Shown here: one piece after another, positions 9,171 through 17,355 of the stretch
Numbering within the stretch: the stretch's first letter is position 1
Layout: the number at the start of each line of letters is the position of its first letter
Assembly: GCA_964386975.1 (NCBI GenBank)
Contig: CAYLUS010000002.1
Location: 68,344-132,343 of the forward strand
Reading direction: 5' to 3'
Source: UBA6136 sp964386975
Lineage (GTDB): Bacteria; Pseudomonadota; Gammaproteobacteria; Methylococcales; Methylococcaceae
Length of the DNA: 64,000 bases
Notes under the pieces: generated by a model
The model's database searches: none
Told to the model about the DNA's origin: nothing
Seen by the model: the letters and a program-made list of their open reading frames with translations, nothing else
Made by a program: the position numbers and the translations under genes

Positions 9171-9914
9171 ATGAATCGAAAAATCGTTCTGGATACGGAA
9201 ACAACCGGGCTCGATCCGCAGACCGGTCACCGCATCATTGAGATCGGCTGCGTTGAACTGATTGGTCGCAAACTCACCGGCAACCGCTTCCATACCTATT
9301 TGAACCCGGAGCGGGATATTGATGTGGGCGCCTCCGAGGTCCATGGGCTGACGATGGACTTCCTCAAGGACAAACCCCGGTTTCAGGATGTGGCCGATGA
9401 TCTGGTCGAATTCATCCAAGGTGCGGAACTGGTGATTCACAACGCGCCATTTGATGTCGGCTTTCTCAATCATGAATTCGGTCGTCTGAGCGGCTACTCG
9501 GACATTGGCAGCCTGTGTGTAGTGCTGGATACCCTGCTTCTGGCGCGCCAGAAACACCCCGGCCAGCGCAATAGCCTCGACGCGCTCTGCAAACGCTACA
9601 ACATTTCCAATGCCCACCGGACCCTGCATGGCGCGCTGCTGGATGCGGAAATTCTGGCTGAGGTCTATCTCTCCATGACCGGGGGACAGACATCGCTGCA
9701 ACTCGATCAGGATGAATCTGCCGATCCTCCCCCAACGGCCGGAGGGCAGATTGAATCTGCCAACACAGAGACTCAAGGGCCCATGACCCGCACGCGGGTG
9801 ATCCGCTCCACCCCGGAGGAGTTGGCAGCGCATCAACAGCGGCTTGATGCCATTCAAAAGTCCAGCCAAGGCCAATGCCTGTGGCTCAAATCGCAATCTC
9901 CTCAACAGACCTAA
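9171..9914 (+). CDS. dnaQ: DNA polymerase III epsilon subunit (proofreading)
   Basis: 3'-5' exonuclease of the replicative polymerase. The DEDDh exonuclease motifs are visible: Exo I VLDTETTGL at residues 5-13, Exo II HNAPFDVGFL, and Exo III HGALLDAEILAEVYL. The domain covers about residues 1-175. The remaining ~70 residues form the flexible C-terminal segment that in E. coli contacts the alpha subunit. It is the third gene of the methyltransferase-rnhA-dnaQ run. Confidence 0.97.
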   Translation: MNRKIVLDTETTGLDPQTGHRIIEIGCVELIGRKLTGNRFHTYLNPERDIDVGASEVHGLTMDFLKDKPRFQDVADDLVEFIQGAELVIHNAPFDVGFLNHEFGRLSGYSDIGSLCVVLDTLLLARQKHPGQRNSLDALCKRYNISNAHRTLHGALLDAEILAEVYLSMTGGQTSLQLDQDESADPPPTAGGQIESANTETQGPMTRTRVIRSTPEELAAHQQRLDAIQKSSQGQCLWLKSQSPQQT

Positions 9915-10123
9915 TTCCCATCTCATTCGTTTTTTCTGGGCCCAAAGACAACCCACGCTCTGACTACAGGGCTTAAATGGGCCCGCGCATTTTCAGCATC
10001 GATCCGTCCTTGCCTTCGATCATCCATGCGTGGGCTCACCTCAGATTCCCAGCCGATCCTCCGACCCACCTGAAGAATCCAGGCGAGCCACTGCCTCTGA
10101 AAAATAAATCAAAAAACTAGATA

Positions 10124-10155
10124 TTGGGGTTGCAATTCGTTTTTTTGCGTATAAT
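10124..10155 (+). promoter_or_regulatory. Candidate sigma-70 promoter of the parA-like gene
   Basis: A perfect -10 hexamer TATAAT lies at 10150-10155 in an AT-rich block. The best -35 look-alikes are TTGCAA at 10130 (14-base spacer, short) and TTGGGG at 10124 (20-base spacer, long). The -10 is convincing, the -35 is not. Start codon 10187 lies about 30 bases downstream. Confidence 0.45.
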
Positions 10156-10186
10156 TTGTGTTTTGGAAACATCAGCGGGGGCAGCC

Positions 10187-10975
10187 ATGCGTCGGGTCAT
10201 CTTCAATCAAAAAGGCGGGGTCGGTAAATCGACGATCACCTGCAATCTGGCAGCTATCAGCGCAGCCGAAGGCCACAAGACCCTGGTGATTGATCTGGAC
10301 GTTCAAGGGAACTCATCCCATTACCTGCTCGGCGGCAAGGTGGATGACCCGGAGGCAACGGTGGCCGATTTTTTTAAAAACTCCCTGAGCATGAACCTCT
10401 TCGGAAAAGGCCAAGGCAGTGTGCTGGAGGGACTGATCCACGAAACACCGTTCAATAACCTTTTCGTTCTGCCCTCTCATCCAGAGCTCGAGCCCCTTCA
10501 GAGTCGCCTGGAATCCAGATACAAAATCTACAAACTGCGGGAGGCGCTGGACGCTCTCAAGGGATTTGATCGCATTTACATCGACACACCACCGGTTCTG
10601 AATTTCTATAGCCGCTCGGCCCTGATCGCGGCACAAAGCTGCATCATTCCCTTTGACTGCGATGCCTTTTCAAGGGAGGCCCTTTACGGTCTGATGAGTG
10701 CGCTTGAAGAAATTCGCTCGGACCACAATCCTCAACTCAACATCGAGGGTGTGGTCGTCAATCAGTTCCAGGCCAGAGCCAAGTTGCCCCAGCAACTGGT
10801 CGATGAGCTCATTGACCGGGGACAGTCCGTTTTCGATACCAAGCTGTCACCCTCCGTCAAGGTCAGGGAGTCCCACAGCCTGTGCCGTCCGTTGATTCAT
10901 CTGGTTCCTGAGCACAAGCTGAGCCAGGAGTTCGTAGCGCTTCATAAAGAGCTCGATATGCGTCGCGCCCATTGA
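10187..10975 (+). CDS. Solitary ParA-family ATPase
   Basis: A 262-residue ParA/MinD-type P-loop ATPase. It opens MRRVIFNQKGGVGKST, the deviant Walker A motif. Walker A' VIDLDVQGNSS and Walker B FDRIYIDTPP follow. No helix-turn-helix precedes the Walker box, so it is not a plasmid-type DNA-binding ParA. No parB-like gene is adjacent; the unit has its own promoter and a strong terminator, so it is monocistronic. Cargo is unknown. The upstream start at 10124 is rejected because it would lie before the -10 box. Confidence 0.88.
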   Translation: MRRVIFNQKGGVGKSTITCNLAAISAAEGHKTLVIDLDVQGNSSHYLLGGKVDDPEATVADFFKNSLSMNLFGKGQGSVLEGLIHETPFNNLFVLPSHPELEPLQSRLESRYKIYKLREALDALKGFDRIYIDTPPVLNFYSRSALIAAQSCIIPFDCDAFSREALYGLMSALEEIRSDHNPQLNIEGVVVNQFQARAKLPQQLVDELIDRGQSVFDTKLSPSVKVRESHSLCRPLIHLVPEHKLSQEFVALHKELDMRRAH

Positions 10976-11005
10976 CTCCGTGCCCTGGCACGACTGGTCA
11001 TACAA

Positions 11006-11030
11006 ACGCCCCCGCTGGGGGCGTTTTTTT
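11006..11030 (+). terminator. Rho-independent terminator after the parA-like gene
   Basis: Perfect eight-base stem ACGCCCCC / GGGGGCGT with loop GCT, directly followed by seven T residues. It separates the ParA gene from the transporter gene that starts at 11053. Confidence 0.9.
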
Positions 11031-11052
11031 ATCCTAAAGCCCGAGAATCGTC

Positions 11053-12363
11053 ATGACACACTTCAATCCCCTGCGTTGGCCCCTCTCCGTCCAGGCATTG
11101 GCTGCCATGATGTTGGGCATGCTTCTGGGGACAGCCGGCGGCCAGGGCCGTTACTTGGGATTTATCGATAACGCAAGCCTTGGACAAATCGGTCTTTTGG
11201 TCATTCGGCTGCTCAAGACTCTGGCAGTCCCCCTCATCTTTCTAGGAATCATCGATGCCCTGATACGGAACCCGATCCGGGCATCGAGCGGATTCCGGTT
11301 GTTGGTGATTTGCCTTGTTAATGTGAGTGTTGCGATGGCTATTGGCCTCAGCATCATGAATACATTGAAGCCGGGCCTCGCATGGCGGGGGCATATCGAA
11401 ACCTTGCTGCATGACCTTAACCCTGCGCTCACCAAGGCACCCGATGGGACAAAAGCCACGCTCGATTTTATTCAGAACCTGTCCAGCTACATCCCGAGTT
11501 CTGTCATCGAGCCGATTCAGGCTGGCAACGTCATTTCTCTGGTTATGCTGGCCATTCTCTTTGGGATGGGCATCCGCTCGACCCAAAAATTGGCCGAATC
11601 AGGTCAGGCTCAAAACCCCAAAGTGCTGGAAGATGGCATCACAGCGCTATATGAGGTCTTCACACAAATCACCCGCTGGGTGGTCCGGCTGGCCCCTTTG
11701 GCGGTGCTGGGACTGGTCGCCCAGGCCGTGGCGAAGTCGGGACTGAGTATCTTCAGCGATCTGGCGGGCTATTTTGGCGTCGTTCTTCTCGGCCTCTCGA
11801 TCCATGCCTTGCTCTATTATCCGGCCATGGCGTGGCTTTTGGGTGGAAAAACGCCGCGCGTTTATTTTGGCACTGGAGCCGATGCGATTCTGACCGGCAT
11901 CTCCTCCAACAGCAGTCTTGCAACCGTTCCCCTGACACTTCGGTGTCTCGGTCAGATGGGGGTTCGCGATAGTTCAGCCCGTTTGGCGGCATGCGCCGGC
12001 ACCAATTTCAATAACGATGGCGTCACGCTGTATGAGGCCATGACCGCTCTTTTTTTGGCCCAAGCGGTCGGTTTCGATCTCACCGCAAGCCAGCAGATCA
12101 CCATCGTTCTTGCAAGTCTTACGGCCGGCATCGGAATCGTCGGTATTCCGGAGGCGGGGTTAGTAATCCTGCCTCTGGTCCTCTCCATGGCAGGACTCCC
12201 CGATGCCGTAGTTGCCGCAGCAATCCCCCTGATCATGCCGGTTGACTGGCTGCTCGGACGCTTTCGCTCGGGCGTGAATGTCATGAGCGACATGCTGGTG
12301 GCGATTCTGATCGATCGCTGGGAGCATGCCTCGCTGAGGAAAAAGCAGGCGACCCGGGGCTGA
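11053..12363 (+). CDS. Dicarboxylate/amino acid:cation symporter (SDF/DAACS family)
   Basis: A 436-residue inner-membrane carrier of the GltP/DctA family, with about eight spans and two re-entrant hairpins. The hairpin 1 signature reads SSNSSLATVPLTL. The cation/substrate motif on TM7 reads GTNFNNDGVTLYEA, where the classical aspartate carriers have NMDGT; this places it in a less-studied subgroup. Substrate (C4-dicarboxylate or acidic amino acid) cannot be decided from sequence. It stands alone between a terminator and a group II intron lying on the opposite strand. Confidence 0.9.
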   Translation: MTHFNPLRWPLSVQALAAMMLGMLLGTAGGQGRYLGFIDNASLGQIGLLVIRLLKTLAVPLIFLGIIDALIRNPIRASSGFRLLVICLVNVSVAMAIGLSIMNTLKPGLAWRGHIETLLHDLNPALTKAPDGTKATLDFIQNLSSYIPSSVIEPIQAGNVISLVMLAILFGMGIRSTQKLAESGQAQNPKVLEDGITALYEVFTQITRWVVRLAPLAVLGLVAQAVAKSGLSIFSDLAGYFGVVLLGLSIHALLYYPAMAWLLGGKTPRVYFGTGADAILTGISSNSSLATVPLTLRCLGQMGVRDSSARLAACAGTNFNNDGVTLYEAMTALFLAQAVGFDLTASQQITIVLASLTAGIGIVGIPEAGLVILPLVLSMAGLPDAVVAAAIPLIMPVDWLLGRFRSGVNVMSDMLVAILIDRWEHASLRKKQATRG

Positions 12364-12443
12364 ACGCGCACAGTCAAGTCATTGCCGGCCACAAAACCCG
12401 CCGGTGAATCTCCCGTCCGATTCAGTTTAGATAGGGGGGCAAT

Positions 12444-13113
12444 ATCGGGTAGGAGGCGGGGTTGCCCCCGCTGTCCTCCCACACCACCGGACATACGGTT
12501 CACGTATCCGGCGGTTCCTGCCTGCCATCGTTGGCGTTAAGTTTATGTTCCGAGAGAAGTCCGCCCGCTAGCTCATAAACACTGCGGCCGCCGTCAGAGT
12601 TACCGACTCCTACAACGTTTTGCCGCGAGCTCCCCGGAGGGACATCTGCTCGAATCTATCGGAGAAGCTGCTACCTATCCACTTCCGGCAGGTTCAGCCC
12701 TTCACCATACGGTTACATGGCTACTATGGCATCTGCTGACTCCCATCAGCCCATCTCAGCACCTCTCCATGCCGATAGCACTTGGCAGACTGATGGGGAT
12801 CCCGGGGTAATTCGCGCGACCTTCCTGCTTATGCCTGTCGGATATACGGCATGATGTTCCGTGCAAGTATTGGGCTTTGCTGATATGCGCCAACTCACCC
12901 CACCATACCGCCTCGTATCCGCTTCCTGTTCGTCAGTCCAGCATTTTGCCTTCGGCTTCCTTCAGATTTGCAGTTACCCGCAACATCCTTGCCGTTCAGC
13001 TAGCACTTCCCCTTGCCGGGTGTGCAGAGGGCTTTCACCTCCAAGTCATCCATCCCACCACTACAGTGTTCCGGACAGCGCCAGTCAGGCGCTACGCGCC
13101 ATGCCCGGCGCAC
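12444..13113 (-). ncRNA. ORF-less group II intron, class C (complete, 670 nt)
   Basis: Read on the minus strand. The 5' end is GTGCGCC at 13113-13107, matching the group II consensus GUGYG. A 34-nt domain V lies at 12516-12483, with long paired arms, a two-base bulge and a CGC triad instead of AGC, as is usual in class C. Domain VI follows (12482-12444), a hairpin with GCGGGG/CCCCGC around a GCAA loop and an unpaired A near the 3' end, which closes with CTACCCGAT. No reverse transcriptase/maturase reading frame is present; the open frames inside it are spurious. The intron begins four bases after the T-run of the nhaD terminator, the characteristic insertion preference of class C introns. Confidence 0.85.
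12483..12516 (-). ncRNA. Domain V (catalytic hairpin) of the group II intron
   Basis: 34 nt; lower stem ACCGCCGGA pairs with TCCGGTGGT (one G-U), then a TG bulge, then TACG/CGTA closing the loop. The CGC triad is in the 5' arm. This is the most conserved part of any group II intron and supports the call and strand. Confidence 0.8.
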
Positions 13114-13116
13114 GCT

Positions 13117-13155
13117 AAAAAAAACGGCGCCGCCCTTTTGGGGCGGCGCCGTTTT
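13117..13155 (-). terminator. Rho-independent terminator of nhaD
   Basis: A perfect 15-base stem (13121-13135 with 13141-13155) around a five-base loop, ending on the minus strand in eight T residues (13124-13117). It lies 24 bases past the nhaD stop codon. The group II intron 5' end is three bases beyond the T-run. Confidence 0.93.
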
Positions 13156-13178
13156 CGGGCGCGGGATAAGCCCTGCGC

Positions 13179-14540
13179 CTAGTGGTTGATCAGGTAATGA
13201 ACAAAGATTGAAGCAACGTAGCCTGCCGCAATCGCCCACGTCCATTTCAGGTGGCTGAAGAAGGTATACATGCCACGCGAGGTTCCCATCAGCGCCACAC
13301 CGGCGGCCGAACCGACTGACAGCAGGGTTCCCCCCACGCCGGCGGTCAGCGTCACCAGCAGCCACTGATAGAGATCCATGTCGGGGTTCATGCTGAGTAC
13401 GGCGAACATGACAGGAATGTTATCGACGATCGCCGAGAGGACCCCCACCAGAATGTTGGCCGTTGTCGGACCCAGGCCGTCATACATGGCCACTGAGGCC
13501 AACTCGAGGTAACCGATGTACCCAAGCCCACCGACGGCAAATACGACGCCGAAGAAGAACAAAAGGGTATCCCACTCAGAATCCCGGACATTGGCAAAAA
13601 CATCAAACTTATCCGTCTTGCTGTAGAGGATCTTGAGTCGATAGCCATAGAGCATCAAATAGGAAAGACCCACCATCATGCCCATGAAAGGTGGCAGATG
13701 GAGGAACTGCTTGAAGCTAACCGCGGTTGCAATCGTCAGCGCAAACAGGCCACAGATCACCAACGCACCTGGCTTCATCTCGACTCGCTCTTCATCTGCA
13801 AAGCTCGGTGTCTCATTTGGAATCGCAAAATGCATGAAAGCAGCCGGCACGGCAAAGTTGACGACCGAGGGCAAGAAGAGCTTGAAGAAGTCAAAGAACT
13901 CAGCCTTGCCCGCTTGCCAGACCATCAAGGTGGTAATGTCACCGAAGGGGCTGAAGGCACCTCCCGCATTGGCCGCGCTGACCAGATTGACAAACCCGAG
14001 CGAAACGAACGCCGGGCTCCCGGAACCGACTGCCATCACGACTGCACCCACCAGTAGCGCTGAGGTCAGGTTGTCGGCAACCGATGAGAGGAAGAACGTG
14101 ATGATGCCGGTAATCCAAAACAGCTTCCGGTAACCAAAATTCCGGCTGACCAGCCAGGAGCGCAGGGCTTCAAATACATTTCGCTCTGCCATGGCATTAA
14201 TATAGGTCATCGCCACCAGCAGGAACAAAAACAGTTCAGCATACTCCTTGAGATCATGCTCAAACGCCTTGTGCACCTGTTCAGCAGGAACCCCTGTCGA
14301 GGAGGCCAGATAGGCGACATGCGCCCAAATGATGCCTGCCGCCAGAATCACCGGCTTGGATTTGCGAAGATGCGTAAACTCCTCGGTCATGACAAACGCG
14401 TAGGAGATAATGAAAATCAGCACGCAGTAAAGGCCACGCTGGGTTCCGGTGAGCCCCAGATTGCTGCCTTCTTCGGCGCTTGCAATCTCGGGGACTAGGA
14501 ATAACGCAGCCATCAAAAGGAGTATGCGAATCAAGACCAA
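13179..14540 (-). CDS. nhaD: Na+/H+ antiporter, NhaD type
   Basis: A 453-residue inner-membrane antiporter that expels sodium in exchange for protons. It begins with a hydrophobic signal-like segment ending around ASAEEGS, followed by about 12 membrane spans. NhaD/ArsB-type features include TEEFTHLRKSKPVILAAG, SSVADNLTSALLVGAVVM with the buried Asp-Asn, and the second-half counterpart SAIVDNIPVMFAVLS. These two D-N motifs sit in the inverted repeats of the ion-transporter superfamily fold. NhaD proteins are common in halotolerant and marine gammaproteobacteria. It is divergent from the sulfite/nitrite reductase gene. Confidence 0.93.
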   Translation of the reverse strand: MVLIRILLLMAALFLVPEIASAEEGSNLGLTGTQRGLYCVLIFIISYAFVMTEEFTHLRKSKPVILAAGIIWAHVAYLASSTGVPAEQVHKAFEHDLKEYAELFLFLLVAMTYINAMAERNVFEALRSWLVSRNFGYRKLFWITGIITFFLSSVADNLTSALLVGAVVMAVGSGSPAFVSLGFVNLVSAANAGGAFSPFGDITTLMVWQAGKAEFFDFFKLFLPSVVNFAVPAAFMHFAIPNETPSFADEERVEMKPGALVICGLFALTIATAVSFKQFLHLPPFMGMMVGLSYLMLYGYRLKILYSKTDKFDVFANVRDSEWDTLLFFFGVVFAVGGLGYIGYLELASVAMYDGLGPTTANILVGVLSAIVDNIPVMFAVLSMNPDMDLYQWLLVTLTAGVGGTLLSVGSAAGVALMGTSRGMYTFFSHLKWTWAIAAGYVASIFVHYLINH

Positions 14541-14765
14541 GCCCTCAAAAGTTTAAAAAACGCACACCCCCTGCCGCAGCAAAAGGGGAATGACGCGAGA
14601 ACAACAGACTATTATAGGGGTTTTATAGCCTCATTGATGAAATAGACCGTTTTCGTTACGCCCACCCAAACACGAAAAACCACGCCGAACTCGCCGCGCA
14701 AACGGTGTATATTTTCCCAACCAGCTGTACGAGCCTGACCGAGGCCAGCGCTTCACTGATTCGCC

Positions 14766-16418
14766 ATGTACCAATACAACGAATACGATCAAACGCTTGT
14801 TAACGAGCGTGCTGCGCAATTTCGCGAGCAGACCCGCCGGTTCCTGAATGGAGATCTAACGGAGGACCAGTTCCGTCCCCTCCGACTCATGAACGGCCTC
14901 TACATCCAGCGGCATGCGCCGATGCTGCGGGTTGCGATTCCCTACGGCCTGCTCTCCGCTGCGCAGATGCGTTGTTTTGCTCACATCGCCAGAACCTATG
15001 ACCGGGATTACGGGCACTTCACGACCCGCCAGAACATCCAGTTCAACTGGCCAAAGCTTGAAGCGGTTCCGGACATTCTCGATGACCTGGCCAAGGTACA
15101 GATGCATGCCATCCAGACCAGCGGCAACTGCATTCGCAACACCACCAGCGACCATCTTGCCGGTGTTGCGGCCGATGAAATCGAGGATCCGCGTCCCTAT
15201 TGCGAAATCATTCGCCAATGGTCCACGTTGCATCCGGAATTTGCCTATCTGCCCCGTAAATTCAAGATTGCTGTCAGTGGCTCCGAGCGCGACCGCGCCG
15301 CCACCCAGGTGCATGATATCGGACTGCAGATTGTGACCAATAAAGACGGCCGAACCGGCTTTGAGGTGCTCGTCGGTGGCGGACTTGGGCGAACGCCGAT
15401 TTTGGGGGTCAAAATTCGGGCCTTTCTCGAGAAAGAGGATCTTCTGTCCTATCTCGAGGCGATTCTTCGGGTCTATAACCAGCAGGGCCGACGCGACAAC
15501 AAGTACAAGGCCCGCATCAAGATCACGGTCAAGGAGACCGGGATCGAGGAGTTTACCGAACAGGTTGAAGCCGAGTGGCGCAAGATCCGCGAGGCAATGC
15601 GCCTCGATGCCACCGAGATCGAGAGGGTGGCTGGATTCTTTGCCCAGCCCCAGCGGGAGATTCTCCCGGCGACCGATCCTGCAGTTGAGCAAAAACGGCG
15701 AGAGAATTCAGAATTCAATGCCTGGTATCAGAACAACACAGTTGCCCAGAAAACCCAGGGCTACCGATCGGTTTTTCTTTCACTTAAGCCCCATGGCAAG
15801 CCACCGGGCGACATGACGGCTGATCAGATGGATCAGGTGGCGACACTCATGGAACGTTTCAGTCTGGGCGAAATTCGAGTGACACACACCCAAAATCTGT
15901 TGATGACCGATGTTCGCTCACAGGATTTGCCTGAACTTTGGAATTCCCTGAAGGCGCTGGAACTCGCAACGCCAAATATCGGCAAAGCCACCGACATGAT
16001 TGCCTGTCCCGGCCTTGATTTCTGTTCGCTGGCCAACGCCACCTCCATTCCAATCGCCAACGGGATCCAGACGCTTTTTGACGATCTGGATTACCTCTAC
16101 GACCTTGGCGAAATTCGTATCAATATCTCCGGCTGCATGAACGGTTGCGGTCATCACACCGTCGGTCATATTGGAATTCTGGGTGTCGATAAAAAGGGGG
16201 AGGAGTGGTACCAAATTACCTTAGGGGGCTCTTCCAGCAATGAGGCATCGCTGGGCGAGCGACTCGGGCCCTCCGTGTCCCGAAGCGAAGTCACGGCGAC
16301 CATGGAAAAAATCTTCAAAACGTATTGCGATCTTCGCGAGGCTGAGGAGACTTTCCTAGAAACCGTCCGCAGGACCGGTATTGAACCCTTCCAGGAGCGG
16401 GTCTATGCACGTCATTAA
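14766..16418 (+). CDS. Siroheme nitrite/sulfite reductase hemoprotein
   Basis: A 550-residue assimilatory-type reductase that transfers six electrons to sulfite or nitrite using coupled siroheme and [4Fe-4S]. Two NIR_SIR ferredoxin-like domains alternate with two siroheme-binding domains. Cluster ligands are clear: CPGLDFC (C-x5-C) and SGCMNGC (C-x3-C) around residues 425-460. The N-terminal half carries TTRQNIQFNWPK and TSGNCIRN. The next gene, a DUF934 protein, is the usual partner of cysI-like genes in proteobacteria, which favours assimilatory sulfite reduction. No cysH or cysJ is adjacent. Confidence 0.9.
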   Translation: MYQYNEYDQTLVNERAAQFREQTRRFLNGDLTEDQFRPLRLMNGLYIQRHAPMLRVAIPYGLLSAAQMRCFAHIARTYDRDYGHFTTRQNIQFNWPKLEAVPDILDDLAKVQMHAIQTSGNCIRNTTSDHLAGVAADEIEDPRPYCEIIRQWSTLHPEFAYLPRKFKIAVSGSERDRAATQVHDIGLQIVTNKDGRTGFEVLVGGGLGRTPILGVKIRAFLEKEDLLSYLEAILRVYNQQGRRDNKYKARIKITVKETGIEEFTEQVEAEWRKIREAMRLDATEIERVAGFFAQPQREILPATDPAVEQKRRENSEFNAWYQNNTVAQKTQGYRSVFLSLKPHGKPPGDMTADQMDQVATLMERFSLGEIRVTHTQNLLMTDVRSQDLPELWNSLKALELATPNIGKATDMIACPGLDFCSLANATSIPIANGIQTLFDDLDYLYDLGEIRINISGCMNGCGHHTVGHIGILGVDKKGEEWYQITLGGSSSNEASLGERLGPSVSRSEVTATMEKIFKTYCDLREAEETFLETVRRTGIEPFQERVYARH

Positions 16419-16887
16419 GAACTCAACGATTGTCGAGGCGCCGTGCAGTCATCTCAGTGACGAGGAGCCGACACCGGAATCAGGGCTATTCAGCTTGTCT
16501 CTGAAGCGGTTCAAACAGGACTCTTCGCACCTCGACCCCAAGGCTGGAGTTCGACTGTTACCCAATGAATCGCCGCTTGAGCTCGAAGGAGCCCTGGCAG
16601 CGCTTCCGCTTGTCGTCCTTGAAATGCCGGCATTCACCGATGGACGCAGCTTTAGTCAGGCCCGTATCCTGAGACAGGAGATGGGTTATGACGGTGAAAT
16701 CCGGGTCATTGGCGATTTCCTTCGGGATCAGATGTTTTTTCTGAGTCGACTGGGCGTTGATACCTTTGAGTTCCCCGAGGGAACCAACCTCCAAGACCGG
16801 CTGACCGCATTCCGTGAATTCAGCGTCACCTACCAGGCGGCCTGTGATGATCCCCAACCGCTTTATCGACGGATGAAGCACGCCTAA
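16405..16887 (+). CDS. DUF934 protein, sulfite reductase partner
   Basis: A 160-residue DUF934 protein. The family is almost always encoded directly after a siroheme sulfite/nitrite reductase and is assumed to help it, perhaps as an electron-transfer or assembly partner; its reaction is not known. Recognisable parts are LPLVVLEMPAFTDGRSFSQA, ILRQEMGYDGEIRVIGDFLRD and FFLSRLGVDTFEFPEG. The start at 16405 has GGAG about eight bases before it and overlaps the reductase stop by 14 bases, indicating coupling. Confidence 0.88.
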   Translation: MHVIKNSTIVEAPCSHLSDEEPTPESGLFSLSLKRFKQDSSHLDPKAGVRLLPNESPLELEGALAALPLVVLEMPAFTDGRSFSQARILRQEMGYDGEIRVIGDFLRDQMFFLSRLGVDTFEFPEGTNLQDRLTAFREFSVTYQAACDDPQPLYRRMKHA

Positions 16888-16911
16888 ACACCTAACTCCG
16901 GCGGAGATTTC

Positions 16912-17355
16912 ATGAAAACTCAGTTCGCGGTCTTATTGCTGCTGGCGGCCCTGCTGGGGGCATGTTCGGAGTCGTCCGTCTCCCTCTCCGGATCGTCAGC
17001 CTCGGTGGCTTCGATCTCGGAATCATCGAGCTCACCCTCAAAGTCCTCCTCTGACAGCAAAAAAAGCGTCCCCAAGGAGAAACTCCCCTACCTGGATGAT
17101 ATTGCCAACCTGACTTACTCGGTTGTCGGCTCCTCCATGACCTCCGCGGAATTCCCAAATGCCATTCAGCGGACCGCCGCGACATTTAAAATCAGTAACT
17201 GGAGCCAGGAACAGGCCACATTCGAAGGCATTGGCAAGGGGCTCAAGCGGGCTGGCATCAAGAAAGAAGACATCCTGAAGCAACCGGTCCTTGCGGATGT
17301 ACTCAAAACCAACAGCAAGGCCCAGTCCTGGATTGAAGCTGGCTTCAGCCTCTAG
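16912..17355 (+). CDS. Putative Ser-rich lipoprotein
   Basis: A 147-residue predicted lipoprotein. The signal ends in LLGACSE (lipobox LGAC, Cys18). A ~35-residue serine-rich linker follows, then a small globular domain (YLDDIANLTYSVVGSSM to the end) with no family I recognise. It lies 24 bases after the DUF934 gene, so it may be part of that transcript. The next gene begins inside its last 59 bases in another frame. Confidence 0.65.
   Translation: MKTQFAVLLLLAALLGACSESSVSLSGSSASVASISESSSSPSKSSSDSKKSVPKEKLPYLDDIANLTYSVVGSSMTSAEFPNAIQRTAATFKISNWSQEQATFEGIGKGLKRAGIKKEDILKQPVLADVLKTNSKAQSWIEAGFSL

Noticed and set aside
12877..13182. Plus-strand open frame of 101 codons inside the group II intron
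   Set aside because: It reads the antisense of ribozyme sequence and crosses the nhaD terminator; no protein features.
13000..13365. Minus-strand frame of 121 codons across the nhaD end and intron
   Set aside because: It is a shadow of nhaD that continues through the terminator into the intron.
14708..14713. TATATT as -10 of the sulfite/nitrite reductase gene
   Set aside because: No acceptable -35 element at the correct spacing.
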